DNA of 64,000 nt from Novosphingobium percolationis (GCF_020179425.1 NZ_JAILYM010000004.1:186001-250000); one strand, 5' to 3'. Shown: positions 34,545 through 44,521, counted from the first letter of the stretch. The notes: generated by a model from the sequence alone, not told the origin. A program made the numbers and translations.

Positions 34545-35795
34545 ATGGCGGACTTCGATCCGCCGGCGAAAAAGCGGCGGGGGCAACGCAGCGGCAGGAA
34601 ACGGGGCAAGGCGCCCGGCCTGCGGCAGGCTGCGGCCTCTAAGGGGGGCGTGCCCTCCCCGCCCAAGGCCGGTGCAACCAAGGGCTCCCCGCGCCCGCAA
34701 GCCGGGGCCGAACCTGCGCCCTCCGCGCTGCCCGCGCGCGCAAGCACCTGGACCAAGCCCGCACCTTTCCACCGCCAGGCCTATGCCGCGATCGACCTCG
34801 GCACCAACAACTGCCGTTTGCTGATCGCGCGGCCGTCGGGCGAGCATTTCGTGGTGATCGACGCGTTCAGCCGCGTAGTGCGGCTGGGCGAAGGCCTCGC
34901 GCAATCGGGCCGCCTGTCCGACGCGGCGATGGACCGGGCACTGGGCGCGCTGCACATCTGCGCGGAAAAGCTGAAGAAGCGCAACGTCCACCTCGCCCGC
35001 TCGGTCGCGACCGAGGCGTGCCGCCGTGCGACCAACGGCGCCGACTTCATCGAACGCGTCCATGCCGAAACCGGCATCCGGCTGAATATCATCACCGCGC
35101 AGGAAGAAGCCCGCCTTGCCGTGCTGGGCTGCCACATCCTGCTGGAACGCGGGGATGGCCCGGCGATGATCTTCGACATTGGCGGCGGATCGACCGAAGT
35201 CGTGCTGGTCGATACCGCCGATACCGTGCCGCGCATCCTCGATTGGCAATCGGTGCCCTGGGGCGTGGTCTCGCTGACCGAAGGCGTGGGCCCGGTGGCC
35301 GACAGCACGCAAGCGCGCGCCGCCGCCTATGCCGAGATGCGCCGCCGCGTGGACGAAGGCTTCGCCCCCTTTTCCGAACGCATCGCCGAAGCACGCGCGC
35401 GCGCCGTGGCGCGTGGCGCGATCCGGCTGCTGGGCACCAGCGGCACGGTGACCACGCTTGCCAGCCTGCATCTGGGCCTGCCGCAATATGACCGGCGGGC
35501 AGTGGACGGGCTGATCGTGCCGACCGATTCGATGCGCGCGATCAGCCGGGGCCTTGCCATGATGTCCTATGCCGAGCGCATCGCCGTGCCCTGCATCGGA
35601 CGCGAACGCTCCGACCTGGTCGTGGCGGGCTGCGCAATCCTCGAATCGATCTTCGACATCTGGCCGGCCGACCGACTGGGCATCGCCGACCGGGGCATCC
35701 GCGAAGGCATCCTGCGCAGCCTGATGGCAGCGGGCAGCGACGCCGAACGCAGCCGCGACGCGCTGCGCACCCTGAAGAAAGGAACCGCGGCGTGA
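34545..35795 (+). CDS. Ppx/GppA family exopolyphosphatase/pppGpp phosphohydrolase
   Basis: A 416-residue member of the actin-like sugar kinase/Hsp70 superfamily. AAIDLGTNNCRLLIA is the phosphate-1 motif, FDIGGGSTEVVLV the phosphate-2 motif, and GTSGTVTTLA follows. The first ~65 residues are Lys/Arg/Pro-rich and disordered, so the mature core is about 350 residues and lacks the C-terminal HD-like domains of long GppA. Polyphosphate or pppGpp could be the substrate. The rlmE start overlaps its stop by 4 bases. Confidence 0.88.
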   Translation: MADFDPPAKKRRGQRSGRKRGKAPGLRQAAASKGGVPSPPKAGATKGSPRPQAGAEPAPSALPARASTWTKPAPFHRQAYAAIDLGTNNCRLLIARPSGEHFVVIDAFSRVVRLGEGLAQSGRLSDAAMDRALGALHICAEKLKKRNVHLARSVATEACRRATNGADFIERVHAETGIRLNIITAQEEARLAVLGCHILLERGDGPAMIFDIGGGSTEVVLVDTADTVPRILDWQSVPWGVVSLTEGVGPVADSTQARAAAYAEMRRRVDEGFAPFSERIAEARARAVARGAIRLLGTSGTVTTLASLHLGLPQYDRRAVDGLIVPTDSMRAISRGLAMMSYAERIAVPCIGRERSDLVVAGCAILESIFDIWPADRLGIADRGIREGILRSLMAAGSDAERSRDALRTLKKGTAA

Positions 35796-36490
35796 GCCGA
35801 TCCGGGCGCGATCCGCGCGAACGCTTGAAGACGGGCAAGGGCCGCACGCAATCCTCGGTGCGCTGGCTCTCGCGCCAGTTGAACGACCCTTACGTCAAGC
35901 AGGCCAAGGCCGAAGGCTGGCGCAGCCGCGCCGCGTTCAAGCTGATCGAGCTGGACGAGAAGTTCGCCCTGCTCAAAGGCGCAAAGCGGGTGGTCGACCT
36001 CGGCATCGCGCCCGGCGGCTGGAGCCAGGTGGTGCGCAAGAAGGCGCCGCAGGCCGCGGTGGTGGGCATCGACCTGCTGCCGACCGACCCGATCGAGGGC
36101 GTCACCATCTTCGAGATGGACTTCATGGCCGATGAAGCCCCCGCCGCGCTCGAAGGCGCGCTGGATGGCGCGCCCGACCTCGTGCTGTCGGACATGGCCG
36201 CCAATACCGTGGGCCACAAGCAGACCGACCACTTGCGCACGATGGGCCTCGTCGAAACGGCGGTGGACTTCGCCATCACCACGCTCGCGCCCGGTGGCGC
36301 CTTCGTGGCCAAGGTCTTTGCCGGCGGCACCGATGGCGACCTGCTGCAGATCCTGAAGAAGAACTTCCGCACGGTGAAGCACGCCAAGCCGCCTTCCAGC
36401 CGCAAGGATTCGTCCGAATGGTACGTGATCGCGCAAGGCTTCAAGGGCCGGGCCGAACCTGAACCGACAGATACCGACGCGCCGGCCTGA
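35792..36490 (+). CDS. rlmE: 23S rRNA (uridine2552-2'-O)-methyltransferase RlmE
   Basis: RlmE (RrmJ/FtsJ) methylates U2552 in the A loop of 23S rRNA. The 232-residue protein has SRAAFKLIELDEKF (catalytic Lys), VVDLGIAPGGWSQVV (SAM site), DLVLSDMAAN (catalytic Asp) and GGAFVAKVFAGG (second catalytic Lys). Start GTG 35792 overlaps the upstream gene. gapR follows after 91 bases. Confidence 0.95.
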   Translation: MSRSGRDPRERLKTGKGRTQSSVRWLSRQLNDPYVKQAKAEGWRSRAAFKLIELDEKFALLKGAKRVVDLGIAPGGWSQVVRKKAPQAAVVGIDLLPTDPIEGVTIFEMDFMADEAPAALEGALDGAPDLVLSDMAANTVGHKQTDHLRTMGLVETAVDFAITTLAPGGAFVAKVFAGGTDGDLLQILKKNFRTVKHAKPPSSRKDSSEWYVIAQGFKGRAEPEPTDTDAPA

Positions 36491-36581
36491 CATTTCCACA
36501 GGCGGGGTTTTGCGCGAATCGCATCGCTGGCCCTAAAGGCCCCGCTTCCTTTCGTTTCCAGCCTTTCCCGGAGTATCCCCG

Positions 36582-36818
36582 ATGGCCGAATCCGCCGACG
36601 ACCGCCTGCGCCTCCTGATCGAGCGCATCGAGCGCCTGGAAGAAGAAAAGAAGGGCATCGGCGACGACATCAAGGACGTCTACGGCGAGGCCAAGGCCAC
36701 CGGCTATGACGCCAAGATCATGCGCCAGATCGTCCGCCTGCGGAAGATGAAGCCCGACGACCGTCGCGAGATGGAAGCCGTGCTGGAAACCTACAAGAAC
36801 GCGCTCGGCATCGACTGA
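36582..36818 (+). CDS. gapR: Nucleoid-associated protein GapR (DUF2312)
   Basis: GapR binds overtwisted AT-rich DNA ahead of polymerases and stimulates topoisomerases in Caulobacter. The 78-residue protein is nearly all helix: [49 protein letters not shown] is the family core. ATG 36582 follows a good purine-rich leader. It converges on the CPBP gene. Confidence 0.95.
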   Translation: MAESADDRLRLLIERIERLEEEKKGIGDDIKDVYGEAKATGYDAKIMRQIVRLRKMKPDDRREMEAVLETYKNALGID

Positions 36819-36851
36819 GCGCGCTGGTGCGAGGGGCAACCCAGAGCCCCT

Positions 36852-37559
36852 CTATCCCAGCCGCGACAGCGCGAACGCCAGGCCCAGCGCCAGTGCGTTC
36901 GACGTCATGTGCAGGGCGATCGAGGCGAGCAGGCCCATCCGCATCCGCACGAATCCTGCGGTCAGCCCCGTCCACAGCTGCGGCAATACCAGCGGCACGG
37001 CGACGAGGCTGGCGCGGGGGTAGTTGGCGAGGTGCGACAGCGCGAACACGCCTGCGCTGCCGTAGAAGAACATCGCCTGCCGCGTGGCAAAGACCCGCAA
37101 CGCCGCGCGGCGGCGCAGCGCGAACCAGCCGAGCGGAGCGCCCACAAGCAGGGCCAGCAGCGCCATGCTGACAGCCATCGAACCCGGATCGGCGTTCGCG
37201 GCAAGACCCAGCCCCGCCAGCGCGAACAGGCACCCCAGCAGCCACAGCGCGCGCGGTCGCCCGGTCAGCCAGCCGCGAAAGATCGCCTCTTCCAGCACCG
37301 GCGCTGCCATCACGACCACGGGGATCATCACCTGCGGCGCCAGCTTGCCATAGGCATCGGGCGCGGGCAGCGCGAAGGCCTGTTGCCACAGGCGCAGGAA
37401 CGGCAGCAGCACCAGCAGCAGCACCGACAGATGCAGACCCGCCATGCCCAGCCACAGCCGCCGTGCTTCGGGCGGACGCAGTCCCGAAGGCTCCAGCAGC
37501 ACGGGACGGCGCAGGAAGGCGCGGAAGGCGGCAAGGGCTTCTGGGATCGGGCCGGTCAT
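36852..37559 (-). CDS. CPBP family intramembrane protease (CAAX-protease-like)
   Basis: A 235-residue membrane protein with about six helices. The three active motifs of the CPBP (Abi/type II CAAX protease) family are visible: LEEAIFRGW (EExxxR), FALSHLANY (FxxxH) and HMTSN (HxxxN/D). Substrate and role are not known; family members process lipoproteins or give immunity to bacteriocins. Divergent from the yebC gene. Confidence 0.85.
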   Translation of the reverse strand: MTGPIPEALAAFRAFLRRPVLLEPSGLRPPEARRLWLGMAGLHLSVLLLVLLPFLRLWQQAFALPAPDAYGKLAPQVMIPVVVMAAPVLEEAIFRGWLTGRPRALWLLGCLFALAGLGLAANADPGSMAVSMALLALLVGAPLGWFALRRRAALRVFATRQAMFFYGSAGVFALSHLANYPRASLVAVPLVLPQLWTGLTAGFVRMRMGLLASIALHMTSNALALGLAFALSRLG

Positions 37560-37692
37560 GCGCTGTTTATGCGCCCTTACGCGTTAATACGCGCCTAGCA
37601 GGTCGACAGAGCCGCCAAAGATTGCCCGGATGCGCCGAACCGGCTAGGGCCGCGCCAGATCCACTCCATTCAGAGCCGCAAGAAGCACGATC

Positions 37693-38457
37693 ATGGCAGG
37701 CCATTCCAAATTCAAGAACATCATGCACCGCAAGGGCGCGCAGGACAAGAAGCGCTCGGCGCAGTTCTCCAAGCTCAGCCGCGAAATCACCGTCGCGGCC
37801 AAGATGGGCATGCCCGATCCGGACATGAACCCGCGCCTGCGCGCCGCCGTCAACGCGGCCAAGGCGCAGTCGATGCCCAAGGACAACATCCAGCGCGCGA
37901 TCGACAAGGCGAGCAAGGGCGATGCCGAGAACTATGAAGAAGTGCGCTACGAGGGCTACGGCCCCGGCGGCGTGGCGATCATCGTCGAGGCGCTGACCGA
38001 CAACCGCAACCGCACCGCCACCAACGTGCGCACCGCCTTTGCCAAGAACGGCGGCAACCTGGGCGCCAGCGGCGCGGTCAGCCACGGCTTCGAACGGCTC
38101 GGCCTGATCGAATATCCCGGCAAGGTCGGCGACGAGGAAAAGGTCCTCGAAGCCGCCATCGAAGCCGGTGCCGACGACGTCGAGAGCGACCTGGGCGATG
38201 GCGACGAAAACCCCGGCAGCCACCAGATCTGGGTCGCGGTCGAATCGCTGCATGAAGTGGCGCGCGAACTCGAAAAGACGCTGGGCGAAGCCGAAGGCGT
38301 GAAGCTGGCGTGGAAGCCCAGCCTCAAGACCACGGTCGATGCCGACAACGCCGCCACGCTGCTCAAGCTGATCGACGTGCTGGAAGACGACGACGACGTC
38401 CAGACCGTCTGGGGCAATTACGACATCCCCGACGACGTCATGGAAACGCTGGGCTAA
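37693..38457 (+). CDS. YebC/PmpR family (TACO1-like) protein
   Basis: A 254-residue protein that starts [21 protein letters not shown], the strongly conserved YebC opening, and has [31 protein letters not shown]. Known members act as transcription regulators or help translation through polyproline; YebC is commonly found next to ruvC, as here. It is followed by the DUF3147 gene (5-base gap) and ruvC, so the three look like one operon. Confidence 0.93.
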   Translation: MAGHSKFKNIMHRKGAQDKKRSAQFSKLSREITVAAKMGMPDPDMNPRLRAAVNAAKAQSMPKDNIQRAIDKASKGDAENYEEVRYEGYGPGGVAIIVEALTDNRNRTATNVRTAFAKNGGNLGASGAVSHGFERLGLIEYPGKVGDEEKVLEAAIEAGADDVESDLGDGDENPGSHQIWVAVESLHEVARELEKTLGEAEGVKLAWKPSLKTTVDADNAATLLKLIDVLEDDDDVQTVWGNYDIPDDVMETLG

Positions 38458-38462
38458 TTCGA

Positions 38463-38813
38463 ATGTGGCAACTGGCCGCGAAGGCGCTGCTCTCGGGCGT
38501 GCTGATCGCGGCCATTGCCGAGATCGGCAAGCGCCTGCCCGCATTGGGCGCGCTGGTCGCCTCGCTGCCGCTGGTCTCGGTGCTGGGCATGGTGTTCCTG
38601 TGGCACGCCCGGCCCGATGCGGAAAACATGGCCGTCCATGCCGAGGCGACCTTCTGGTACGTGCTGCCCAGCCTGCCGATGTTCCTCGCCATCCCTGCCA
38701 TGCTACGCCACGGCGTGCCGTTCTGGCTGGCACTGGCCGCCGGATGCGCGCTGACGGTCGCGCTCTATCTCGGCATGATGCACATCGGCCCCCGGTTCGG
38801 GCTGAAGCTCTGA
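38463..38813 (+). CDS. DUF3147 membrane protein
   Basis: A 116-residue protein with four predicted membrane helices, matching the DUF3147 pattern ([39 protein letters not shown]). Function is not known. It lies between yebC-family gene and ruvC, with gaps of 5 and 1 bases, so it belongs to this operon. Confidence 0.83.
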   Translation: MWQLAAKALLSGVLIAAIAEIGKRLPALGALVASLPLVSVLGMVFLWHARPDAENMAVHAEATFWYVLPSLPMFLAIPAMLRHGVPFWLALAAGCALTVALYLGMMHIGPRFGLKL

Positions 38814-38814
38814 G

Positions 38815-39291
38815 ATGATCATCATCGGCATCGACCCCGGCCTGACCTGCACCGGCTGGGGCGTGGTGGCCAAGGCGGGCAGCCGCCTGTCGCACATCGC
38901 CAACGGCCAGATCCGCACCGACGCCAAGGCCAGCATGGCCGAACGACTGGTCGAACTCGACGCGGCGCTGGCCACCGTGATCGACCTCTACAAGCCCGAT
39001 ACCGGCGCGGTGGAGGAAGTCTTCGTCAACGTGAACCCGCAATCGACGCTGAAGCTGGGGCAGGCCCGCGGCGTTGCCATGCTGTCGGTCGCGCGCGCGG
39101 GGATCCCCGTGGCCGAATACCCGACCAAAGTGATCAAGAAGGCGCTGGTCGGCACCGGCGGCGCCGAAAAGCAGCAGATCCAGCACATGCTCAAGATCCT
39201 GCTGCCTGGCGTCAAGCTGGCGGGCGAGGATGCCTCGGACGCGCTGGCGGTGGCGATCACCCACGCCAACATGCTGGGCAGCCACCGCTGA
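38815..39291 (+). CDS. ruvC: Holliday junction resolvase RuvC
   Basis: RuvC cuts Holliday junctions after RuvAB branch migration. The 158-residue protein opens [16 protein letters not shown] (first catalytic Asp), has [21 protein letters not shown] (catalytic Glu) and ends with [16 protein letters not shown] (last two Asp). It starts one base after the DUF3147 stop. ruvA is 2.2 kb further, not adjacent. Confidence 0.96.
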   Translation: MIIIGIDPGLTCTGWGVVAKAGSRLSHIANGQIRTDAKASMAERLVELDAALATVIDLYKPDTGAVEEVFVNVNPQSTLKLGQARGVAMLSVARAGIPVAEYPTKVIKKALVGTGGAEKQQIQHMLKILLPGVKLAGEDASDALAVAITHANMLGSHR

Positions 39292-39352
39292 TTGCCGATC
39301 GGTAGGATTGCGGCCATGTGGCGGTCAGGCGGCAGGTGCCACCATCGCTGCC

Positions 39353-39907
39353 ATGGAAGTAGAAGTCAGCGCAGAAGCCAAGAACAAGCGCCTGAACCGC
39401 GCCGTGGCGATCACGGTGGTGGTGCTGTCGGTGTTCACCGGCCTGTGCGGCATCAAGGACGGCAACATCGTCCAGGCGATGCAGGCAGCGCAATCCAGCT
39501 CGGTCGACCTTTGGAACGAATACCAGGCGACGCGCACCAAGCAGCACCTCGTCGAAACCGCGCGCGCGCAAGTCGCCGCGCTTGCATCGCCGGGCAAGGC
39601 CACCGCCGCGCTCGCCAGCTTTGACCGCGATCGCCTACGCTATCAGGCCGAAGCGCCCGTGCTGGCGGCGAAGGCCAAGGCGCAAGCCGATCTCTACGAT
39701 GCGCTCAACGTCCACGACGACCAGTTCGACGCGAGCGAAGCGGCCATTTCCACCGCGATCTCGATCGCCGCGGTCGCCGCGCTGGTGGAAAGCGGCGCGG
39801 TCCTCGCCGCCGCCTGGGCCTTTGGCGCGTTCGGCGTGTTCATGGGGCTGTGCGGCTTCCTCGGGCTGGCCTTCCATCCCGACGTGCTGAGCAACCTGCT
39901 CGGCTAG
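39353..39907 (+). CDS. DUF4337 family membrane protein
   Basis: A 184-residue protein with one N-terminal membrane helix (VAITVVVLSVFTGLCGI), a polar helical middle (about residues 40-125) and two C-terminal helices. KDGNIVQAMQAAQSSSVDLWNEYQATRTKQHL is typical of DUF4337. Function is unknown. ATG 39353 leaves a charged start before the first helix. It follows ruvC by 61 bases and converges on the GT22 gene. Confidence 0.78.
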   Translation: MEVEVSAEAKNKRLNRAVAITVVVLSVFTGLCGIKDGNIVQAMQAAQSSSVDLWNEYQATRTKQHLVETARAQVAALASPGKATAALASFDRDRLRYQAEAPVLAAKAKAQADLYDALNVHDDQFDASEAAISTAISIAAVAALVESGAVLAAAWAFGAFGVFMGLCGFLGLAFHPDVLSNLLG

Positions 39908-39911
39908 CGCA

Positions 39912-41417
39912 TCACAGGCCGTTGGCCTCGAGCATCGCCTGATAGGTCCGGCGCGGTGCAGGCGCGCAAGGTCCGGGCCTGCGCCACAGGCACACCTGTC
40001 CATCGGCAAAGGGCGCGCACTCCTGCCTGACATAGCGCGGATCGCCCGGTGCCTTCGCCAGCAGCAATGCATTGGCACCTTCGGCCAGATCGGCGGGTAG
40101 CGGCACCACCGAACCGGGCGCGAGCAGGATCGGCACGGGTCGGACCAGCAGCGCGGGGACGAGATGCGCGCGGTCCTCGTAGGCCATGGCGAGCGCGCAG
40201 ACCTGCGGATCAGCCAGGGCGCGATTGGCCAGCAAGGGCACTGCCGCGCCGACGCGCTGGGCGATCACCCCGCCATTGGCCTTGGCCGCGAAGGCAGACG
40301 CCGTCGCCCAACCGGCGATCAGCAGCGCCAGCACCAATGGCGACAGGCCCTCGCCCCGGCGCGCGCGCCAGCGTTCGGCCGCGTGCACCGAGCCGATCGC
40401 CGCCAGCACCAGCCACGCCAGCACCGACACCCAGATGAAGCGGTATTCCTTGTGCGCAATCAGGCTGTGCGCCGCGACATTGGCCGTCGCCGCCCAGAAC
40501 AGCGGGCGGTAACGCGTCCCCGCGCCATAGGCGGCGGCCAGCACGATCGGAAACAGCGGCCAGAAATGCCGGCCCAGCTGGATCACGTATTCGAGCGGCG
40601 GCGCGGTGCCGAACTGGCTCGCGCGGTCCTGCCCTACGTTCATCGTCAGGTTGGTCCAGATCCACCCGAACGGCGTCAGCCCGACCGCCAGATCGCTGAG
40701 CGCGCCGAGCAGAGCGGCCAGCACTGCGCCCGTCAGGAACGCCGTCCAGCGGGCGCGGTCCAGCCGCAGCGCGCCCGCCACCAGCACGGCGGCGAACAGT
40801 CCGTACTGGAAACGCACCAGCACGCCCAAGCCCGCCAGCAGCCCTGCCAGCACCAGTGCCTTGCGCGAAGGCCGATCCGCCAGCACCGGCCCCGCCGCCA
40901 GCAGCAGCAGCGTGACCGCAAGGCTCTCCGACAGGATCAGGTTGGCGTAGAGCACGCTTTCCCACCAGACCGCCACCACGAACAGCGCCACGAGCGCGTG
41001 CGCCCGCCCACTCTGCGCGCCCAGCGCCCACGCGGCTGGCAGCGCGAGGCAGGCCAATGCCAGAAACGCGGCCCGCGCCAGTTCCAGCCCCAGCAACGTG
41101 CCCGGCGCCAGCGCATGGCCCAGCGCGAACGGACCTGCCAGAGCTTGCGGGATCAGCGCATTGCGCAGGCCAAGGCGCCACTCCCACGGCCGGATGCCCT
41201 GCCCCGTCGCCAGCCGGTTGGCCTGCTCCAGATACTGCATGAATTCATCGGCATAGCGCAGGTCGAACAGCGAGAAACCAGCGATGCGCAAGGCCAGCCC
41301 CAGCAGCACCACGCCCGCTATCGCCGCGATCCAGCCCGGCCCCAGCCGCGACGCCCCCGCCTGCCTGTCGTCCCCCGTCATGGCGACAGGGATAGGCGAT
41401 GGCGCGCGCGCTGTCAT
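39912..41417 (-). CDS. GT22-like membrane mannosyltransferase (PIG-B/ALG9 superfamily)
   Basis: A 501-residue GT-C glycosyltransferase with about ten membrane helices. After the first helix comes YADEFMQYLEQANRLATGQGIRPWEWRLGLRN, whose DE/D pair matches the catalytic loop of GT22 enzymes. HKEYRFIWVSV matches the HKExRF signature of eukaryotic GPI and ALG mannosyltransferases. It probably uses a lipid-linked sugar donor facing the periplasm; the acceptor is unknown. Start ATG 41417 avoids overlap with ruvA; ATG 41381 is possible. It breaks the ruvC-ruvAB order in the opposite direction. Confidence 0.8.
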   Translation of the reverse strand: MTARAPSPIPVAMTGDDRQAGASRLGPGWIAAIAGVVLLGLALRIAGFSLFDLRYADEFMQYLEQANRLATGQGIRPWEWRLGLRNALIPQALAGPFALGHALAPGTLLGLELARAAFLALACLALPAAWALGAQSGRAHALVALFVVAVWWESVLYANLILSESLAVTLLLLAAGPVLADRPSRKALVLAGLLAGLGVLVRFQYGLFAAVLVAGALRLDRARWTAFLTGAVLAALLGALSDLAVGLTPFGWIWTNLTMNVGQDRASQFGTAPPLEYVIQLGRHFWPLFPIVLAAAYGAGTRYRPLFWAATANVAAHSLIAHKEYRFIWVSVLAWLVLAAIGSVHAAERWRARRGEGLSPLVLALLIAGWATASAFAAKANGGVIAQRVGAAVPLLANRALADPQVCALAMAYEDRAHLVPALLVRPVPILLAPGSVVPLPADLAEGANALLLAKAPGDPRYVRQECAPFADGQVCLWRRPGPCAPAPRRTYQAMLEANGL

Positions 41418-41484
41418 CCGGCGTGGCACGCCCCCATTCAACGCCCCTTGTCGCCGCGCGCGTCGCCGTGCATAGGAACAAAGC

Positions 41485-42102
41485 ATGATCGCAAAGCTCA
41501 CCGGCATTCTCGACGACACCGGCCCGGACTGGGCGATCATCGACGTGAACGGCGTCGGCTACCTCGTGCACTGCTCGGCGAAGACGCTGACCCACCTCGG
41601 CATCGCGGGCGACAAGGTGGTGGTCCACACCGAGATGCAGGTGTCGGAGACCGACCAGCGCCTGATCGGCTTTGCCAGCGCGGGTGAACGCGCATGGTTC
41701 CGCCTGCTGACGGCGGTGCAGGGCGTCGGCAGCAAGGTGGCGCTGGCGATCCTCTCGGCACTCTCGGTCGAAGAACTGCAACGCGCCTGCGCCAACGGCG
41801 ACAGCGCCATGGTTGCCCGCGCCAACGGCGTCGGGCCCAAGCTCGCCAGCCGCATCGTCAACGAACTGAAGGACAAGGCGGGCGGCCTTGCGGGCCTCTC
41901 CGGCCCTGCGGGCATGGGCGGCGACATCGGCGTGGCCGTCCCGGCAGGCTCGGCCAGCGCCGATGCCGTCTCGGCCCTGCAGAACCTCGGCTTCAAGCCC
42001 CCCGTCGCCAGCATGGCCGTCGCGCGCGCGGTGGAGGAACTGGGCGAGGACGCGGGCCTGAACGATCTGGTGCGCGTGGCGCTGAAGAGGGCGACCGCCT
42101 GA
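41485..42102 (+). CDS. ruvA: Holliday junction DNA helicase subunit RuvA
   Basis: RuvA binds four-way junctions and loads RuvB. The 205-residue protein has the N-terminal OB fold ([28 protein letters not shown]), two HhH motifs ([36 protein letters not shown]), a flexible linker and the C-terminal RuvB-contact domain ([22 protein letters not shown]). ruvB begins one base after its stop. Confidence 0.97.
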   Translation: MIAKLTGILDDTGPDWAIIDVNGVGYLVHCSAKTLTHLGIAGDKVVVHTEMQVSETDQRLIGFASAGERAWFRLLTAVQGVGSKVALAILSALSVEELQRACANGDSAMVARANGVGPKLASRIVNELKDKAGGLAGLSGPAGMGGDIGVAVPAGSASADAVSALQNLGFKPPVASMAVARAVEELGEDAGLNDLVRVALKRATA

Positions 42103-42103
42103 C

Positions 42104-43135
42104 ATGTCGACCGAAAACCCCCTGCTTTCCGCCCAGCGCATGGCCGAAGACCCCGACGCGGCGCTGCGGCCCAAGTCGCTCGACGATTTCACCGGGCAGG
42201 CCGCCGCGAAGGACAACCTGCGGGTGTTCATCGAAAGCGCCAAGATGCGGCGCGAGGCGATGGACCACGTGCTGTTCTTCGGGCCGCCCGGCCTTGGCAA
42301 GACCACGCTGGCGCAGATCATCGCGCGCGAACTCGGCGTCAATTTCCGCGCCACCAGCGGGCCGGTGATCGCCAAGGCGGGCGATCTTGCTGCGCTGCTG
42401 ACCAATCTCGAATCCGGCGACGTGCTGTTCATCGACGAGATCCACCGGCTCAATCCCGTGGTCGAGGAAGTGCTCTACCCGGCGATGGAGGACCGCGCGC
42501 TCGACCTCATCATCGGCGAGGGGCCATCGGCGCGCTCGGTGCGGATCGACCTGCCGCCGTTCACGCTGATCGGCGCGACCACGCGGCAGGGGCTGCTCCA
42601 GACCCCCTTGCGCGACCGCTTCGGCATCCCCGTGCGGCTGCAATTCTACACCGTGCCCGAACTGGAGCGCGTGGTGAGCCGCGGCGCGGGATTGATGGGC
42701 ATCGGCATCGACAAGGGCGGCGCGACCGAGATCGCGCGGCGCGCACGCGGCACCCCGCGCGTGGCGGGCCGCCTGCTGCGCCGCGTGCGCGACTTTGCGC
42801 AAGTGGCGGGGGCCGAAACCATCACGCACGCCATCGCCGACAATGCGCTGACCCGGCTCGAAGTCGATTCACTGGGGCTGGATCTTCAGGACCGGCGCTA
42901 CCTCATGATGATCGCCGACATCTACAAGGGCGGCCCCGTCGGCGTCGAAACGCTGGCGGCAGGCCTGTCCGAACCGCGCGACACGATCGAGGAAGTGATC
43001 GAGCCCTACCTGATCCAGTTGGGCCTCGTCGCGCGCACCGCACGCGGGCGCTGCCTCAACGATCGCGGCTGGCAGCACCTCGGACTCACCCCGCCCTCGG
43101 GACAATTGCCCGGCCTGTTCGATACCGGCGATTGA
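42104..43135 (+). CDS. ruvB: Holliday junction DNA helicase ATPase RuvB
   Basis: RuvB is the AAA+ motor for branch migration. The 343-residue protein has Walker [12 protein letters not shown], Walker [10 protein letters not shown], sensor 1 [10 protein letters not shown], the arginine finger [11 protein letters not shown] and the C-terminal winged helix with ARTARGR. It is translationally linked to ruvA. Confidence 0.98.
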   Translation: MSTENPLLSAQRMAEDPDAALRPKSLDDFTGQAAAKDNLRVFIESAKMRREAMDHVLFFGPPGLGKTTLAQIIARELGVNFRATSGPVIAKAGDLAALLTNLESGDVLFIDEIHRLNPVVEEVLYPAMEDRALDLIIGEGPSARSVRIDLPPFTLIGATTRQGLLQTPLRDRFGIPVRLQFYTVPELERVVSRGAGLMGIGIDKGGATEIARRARGTPRVAGRLLRRVRDFAQVAGAETITHAIADNALTRLEVDSLGLDLQDRRYLMMIADIYKGGPVGVETLAAGLSEPRDTIEEVIEPYLIQLGLVARTARGRCLNDRGWQHLGLTPPSGQLPGLFDTGD

Positions 43136-43352
43136 CGGCGTCGATCAAAGGGGAGCCTTCACGTTAACCCGAAACTGGTTCCAAAGCGGGACACAGTTAA
43201 TGACAACACGCCGACTGACGCGGCTTTTCTTGGTTTTCGCTGTGAATCAGGGTTAACCACCTTGCTTGAATGCGGGCGATCTGCATTGTCCGGATAGAAG
43301 GTCGGCTTGGGGCGAGGGCCGCCCCGGCAAGACCGCAACGAAGGCGGGTAGC

Positions 43353-44321
43353 ATGTCGGTTCGGTTGGCATTGGCGAAACTGGCGGCCTGCGCGGCAGGC
43401 GGCGCGGTTCTGGGCGGGGGCGCGGTCCACGTCGCGGAAGCCCCGTCTTCGGCCGAGATCCACCACATCAAGCCGATCAAGTCGCACAAGGTCGCGGCGA
43501 ACAAGCACCGCAAGTCGCGCCGGATGATCCCGCGCAAGACGCATCGCCCGCGCAAGCTGATCAAGTCCACCTCGGTAAAGCCCGACGCCGCTGCGGTCGA
43601 AGCGCTGGCCGTCGCGCCCGTGCCCTACATGGCGCCCCTGCCCCCGGCGGCAGCGGTGGCAGCCAGTTCCAGTGGCGGCGGCATGGTCCCCGTGGTTTCG
43701 AGCAGCAGCAATTCGGGCGGCGGTTTTGGCGGCGGCTTCTTCGGTGGCTTCTTCGGCGCCAGCGGCGGCGGCGGCAGCGTGGTCGTGTCCTCGACCAGCA
43801 CCGGCTCCACGTCCAGCTCCACGTCTGGCGGCTCGACCTCCACCTCCACTTCCACGTCCGGGTCCAGTTCGACCTCGGGCTCGTCGTCCAGTTCCAGTTC
43901 CAGCTCGACGTCGGGCGGCGCGACCTCGACCTCGACGTCGTCTGGCAACCTGTCGAGCACGAGCGGCAACATCAGCACGTCGACCTCGTCGGGGAATCTC
44001 TCGACCACGTCGGGCAATATCAGCAGCACGACGTCGACCTCATCGGGGGCCACGTCGTCAGGCGCAACGTCCTCAGGCGCGACCGGCACGAGTTCGAGCA
44101 CCTCGACGTCCAGTTCGACCTCCTCGTCTTCGTCCTCATCGACCTCGTCGTCGTCGGGCGCAACGTCGAGCGGCACCAATGGGTCGAGCGGCACCAACGG
44201 GTCGACCAGCAGCGGCACCGAAGTGCCCGAACCGTCGATGGTGGTGCTGTTCGGCCTCGCCGCGGCGGCGCTGGTCGGGCGGCGGCGCTATGCCATGCGG
44301 GCTGCGCTGCGCACTGCCTGA
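43353..44321 (+). CDS. PEP-CTERM surface protein, Ser/Thr/Gly-rich
   Basis: A 322-residue exported protein. It has an N-terminal signal-like segment (LALAKLAACAAGGAVLGGGA), a Lys/Arg-rich region (about 40-70), a Gly/Phe patch (about 120-140) and a ~170-residue low-complexity Ser/Thr/Gly stretch with repeated STS, GNLS/GNIS and SGATSSG units. It ends with VPEPSMVVLFGLAAAALVGRRRYA, the PEP-CTERM sorting signal recognised by exosortase. Such proteins are often glycosylated parts of the extracellular matrix. ATG 43353. No exosortase gene is in the window. Confidence 0.87.
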   Translation: MSVRLALAKLAACAAGGAVLGGGAVHVAEAPSSAEIHHIKPIKSHKVAANKHRKSRRMIPRKTHRPRKLIKSTSVKPDAAAVEALAVAPVPYMAPLPPAAAVAASSSGGGMVPVVSSSSNSGGGFGGGFFGGFFGASGGGGSVVVSSTSTGSTSSSTSGGSTSTSTSTSGSSSTSGSSSSSSSSSTSGGATSTSTSSGNLSSTSGNISTSTSSGNLSTTSGNISSTTSTSSGATSSGATSSGATGTSSSTSTSSSTSSSSSSSTSSSSGATSSGTNGSSGTNGSTSSGTEVPEPSMVVLFGLAAAALVGRRRYAMRAALRTA

Positions 44322-44363
44322 CACAAAATTCGGAATACCGGCCCTTCTCCAGTGGGCATCGGG

Positions 44364-44400
44364 AAAGGGCGGCTTCGGGGGGAGCCGCCCTTTTTCTTTT
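44364..44400 (+). terminator. Rho-independent terminator of the PEP-CTERM gene
   Basis: AAAGGGCGGCT and AGCCGCCCTTT form an 11-bp perfect stem, followed by TTCTTTT. It starts 43 bases after the stop. Confidence 0.8.
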
Positions 44401-44487
44401 ACATCAAAGCCTTGCACAACGACTTCCGCCACAATGCGCGCTGGTTGATACCGCTCGTGCAAGGCTGCACGCATGCACTTCATCAAC

Positions 44488-44521
44488 AAAAGGGGCGGCC
44501 CGTTGCCGGACCGCCCCTTTT
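44488..44521 (-). terminator. Rho-independent terminator of acnA (bidirectional)
   Basis: AAAAGGGGCGG and CCGCCCCTTTT form an 11-bp perfect stem, 24 bases after the acnA stop on the minus strand. Both sides carry short A/T runs, so it can stop transcripts from either side. Confidence 0.75.

Noticed and set aside
43625..44218. 197-codon acidic Val/Asp/Pro-repeat frame on the minus strand
   Set aside because: It is the reverse complement of the Ser/Thr repeat tract of the PEP-CTERM gene and its repeats follow from that.
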